Below, one piece after another: positions 5,354 through 5,979 of a stretch of DNA of 5,979 bases. The notes below the pieces were generated by a model, which did not search any database, had not been told where the DNA came from, and saw only the letters and a program-made list of their open reading frames with translations. A program made the position numbers and the translations under genes. Within the stretch, counting starts at the first letter, position 1. Each line of letters begins with the position of its first letter. The DNA comes from Succinivibrionaceae bacterium UBA3769 (lineage in GTDB: Bacteria; Pseudomonadota; Gammaproteobacteria; Enterobacterales; Succinivibrionaceae), in NCBI GenBank assembly GCA_002372325.1, contig DFFT01000095.1:1-5979 (forward strand), written 5' to 3'.

Positions 5354-5968
5354 ATGTCATTTAATGCAGAAAAAGCAGCAGAAACATCTTCCGGAAAACT
5401 TTCCGGGAAAGCATCAGGCCTCAGGTCATGGGGAACGGCGCTTCTGGCGCTGTCTCTGGCCCTGTCCGCTCCGGCTCTGGCAGCGGGAGCAGACAAAGCC
5501 GCCGCAGCGGGAGCTCAGGATGGCGCCGTTAAGGACGGCACCTACGTCATCAAGATCGGCAAAAAATTCCTGGGAGCCGATGTGTACTTTGATCTCCGGA
5601 ACGGCGGAGACACCATTGAGCTTCCCCGGGCCGAGGTCACTCTGAAGAAAAACGATCAGGGCTATCATGTCCGGGGCTGCTTCACCATGTACCGCGGCGC
5701 CGAGGTTATGCTGGATCGCCAGTGCGAGCTCCGGGAAAAGAGCATCTACTGCCGGACCGTCCCGGACTGGGTTACCGTGGCGCCTGAGAACACCAATCTT
5801 GACGGCATTGAAGAGCTTCAGGAGGTGATTATCACCCCGGCAGGGAAGGACAGCCTGAACATTAAGGTTACCGATGCCTCCATGTCTGCGGGCGGCGACG
5901 TGTCTCACTTCAGCGAAGGGCCCTACGTGCTCAGAAAAAACCGCGGTGATAAGTGCCGCCGGGAATAA
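5354..5968 (+). CDS. secreted protein of unknown function
   Basis: This 204-residue protein has a signal peptide with a long n-region (1-24, lysines and Arg24), a hydrophobic core at about 26-42, and an ALA-AG cleavage site near residue 43-44. It should be released to the periplasm or outside. The mature part starts with an Ala/Gly-rich linker to about residue 58. A compact domain with alternating short strands and turns follows (DGTYVIKIG, GADVYFDL, IELPRAEVTLKK), with cysteines at 109, 124, 133 and 201 that could form disulfides. I do not recognise a family. A small beta-barrel-like fold is a guess. AAGGA lies about eight bases before the ATG, and no alternative internal ATG fits before the signal core. 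The gene has its own strong promoter and is divergent from the protease gene. It ends 11 bases before the window edge, so downstream partners are unseen. Confidence 0.85.
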   Translation: MSFNAEKAAETSSGKLSGKASGLRSWGTALLALSLALSAPALAAGADKAAAAGAQDGAVKDGTYVIKIGKKFLGADVYFDLRNGGDTIELPRAEVTLKKNDQGYHVRGCFTMYRGAEVMLDRQCELREKSIYCRTVPDWVTVAPENTNLDGIEELQEVIITPAGKDSLNIKVTDASMSAGGDVSHFSEGPYVLRKNRGDKCRRE

Positions 5969-5979
5969 GCGCCGCCGGG

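Overview
The window looks like chromosomal DNA from a GC-rich, Gram-negative bacterium. The evidence is a lipoprotein with a lipobox, a second protein with a type I signal peptide, Shine-Dalgarno sites and sigma70-type promoters. The species is not resolvable from the sequence. A gut or rumen proteobacterium is only a guess. A strong signature is the palindrome TCCGGA: I count about 28 copies by hand in under 6 kb, where one to three would be expected.

Layout from left to right. Positions 1-156 hold no gene I can support. A minus-strand pair follows: a small TIGR04076-type protein (157-489) overlaps by ATGA the end of a stand-alone HAD phosphatase (486-1064). That phosphatase resembles the HAD half of HAD-UbiA fusion proteins. 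A clear intrinsic terminator (1121-1177) separates the pair from a minus-strand glycosyltransferase-2-like protein (1182-1922), which appears to lack the DxD metal site. This gene has an extended -10 promoter and a long leader with several hairpins (1958-2111). One hairpin arm carries the exact 12-base Neisseria DNA uptake sequence. Upstream of that promoter lie a 12-bp perfect inverted repeat and an 11-bp direct repeat.

The largest gene (2279-4738, minus) encodes an 819-residue kexin-like S8 serine protease lipoprotein with an intact catalytic triad and a probable degenerate P domain. Its promoter is at 4852-4880, and a hairpin with a T run sits between promoter and start codon, as in an attenuator. 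The divergent 615-base gap to the last gene holds this promoter, a doubtful 83-codon ORF containing three 27-bp tandem units, a minus-strand terminator-like hairpin, and a near-consensus plus-strand promoter (5242-5270). The last gene (5354-5968, plus) encodes a secreted protein of unknown function.

The HAD and TIGR04076 genes probably form one operon. The protease and the secreted protein are divergently transcribed from separate promoters, and both products are exported. A functional link between them is possible but not shown. I see no CRISPR array, rRNA, tRNA, complete mobile element or recognisable defence system.
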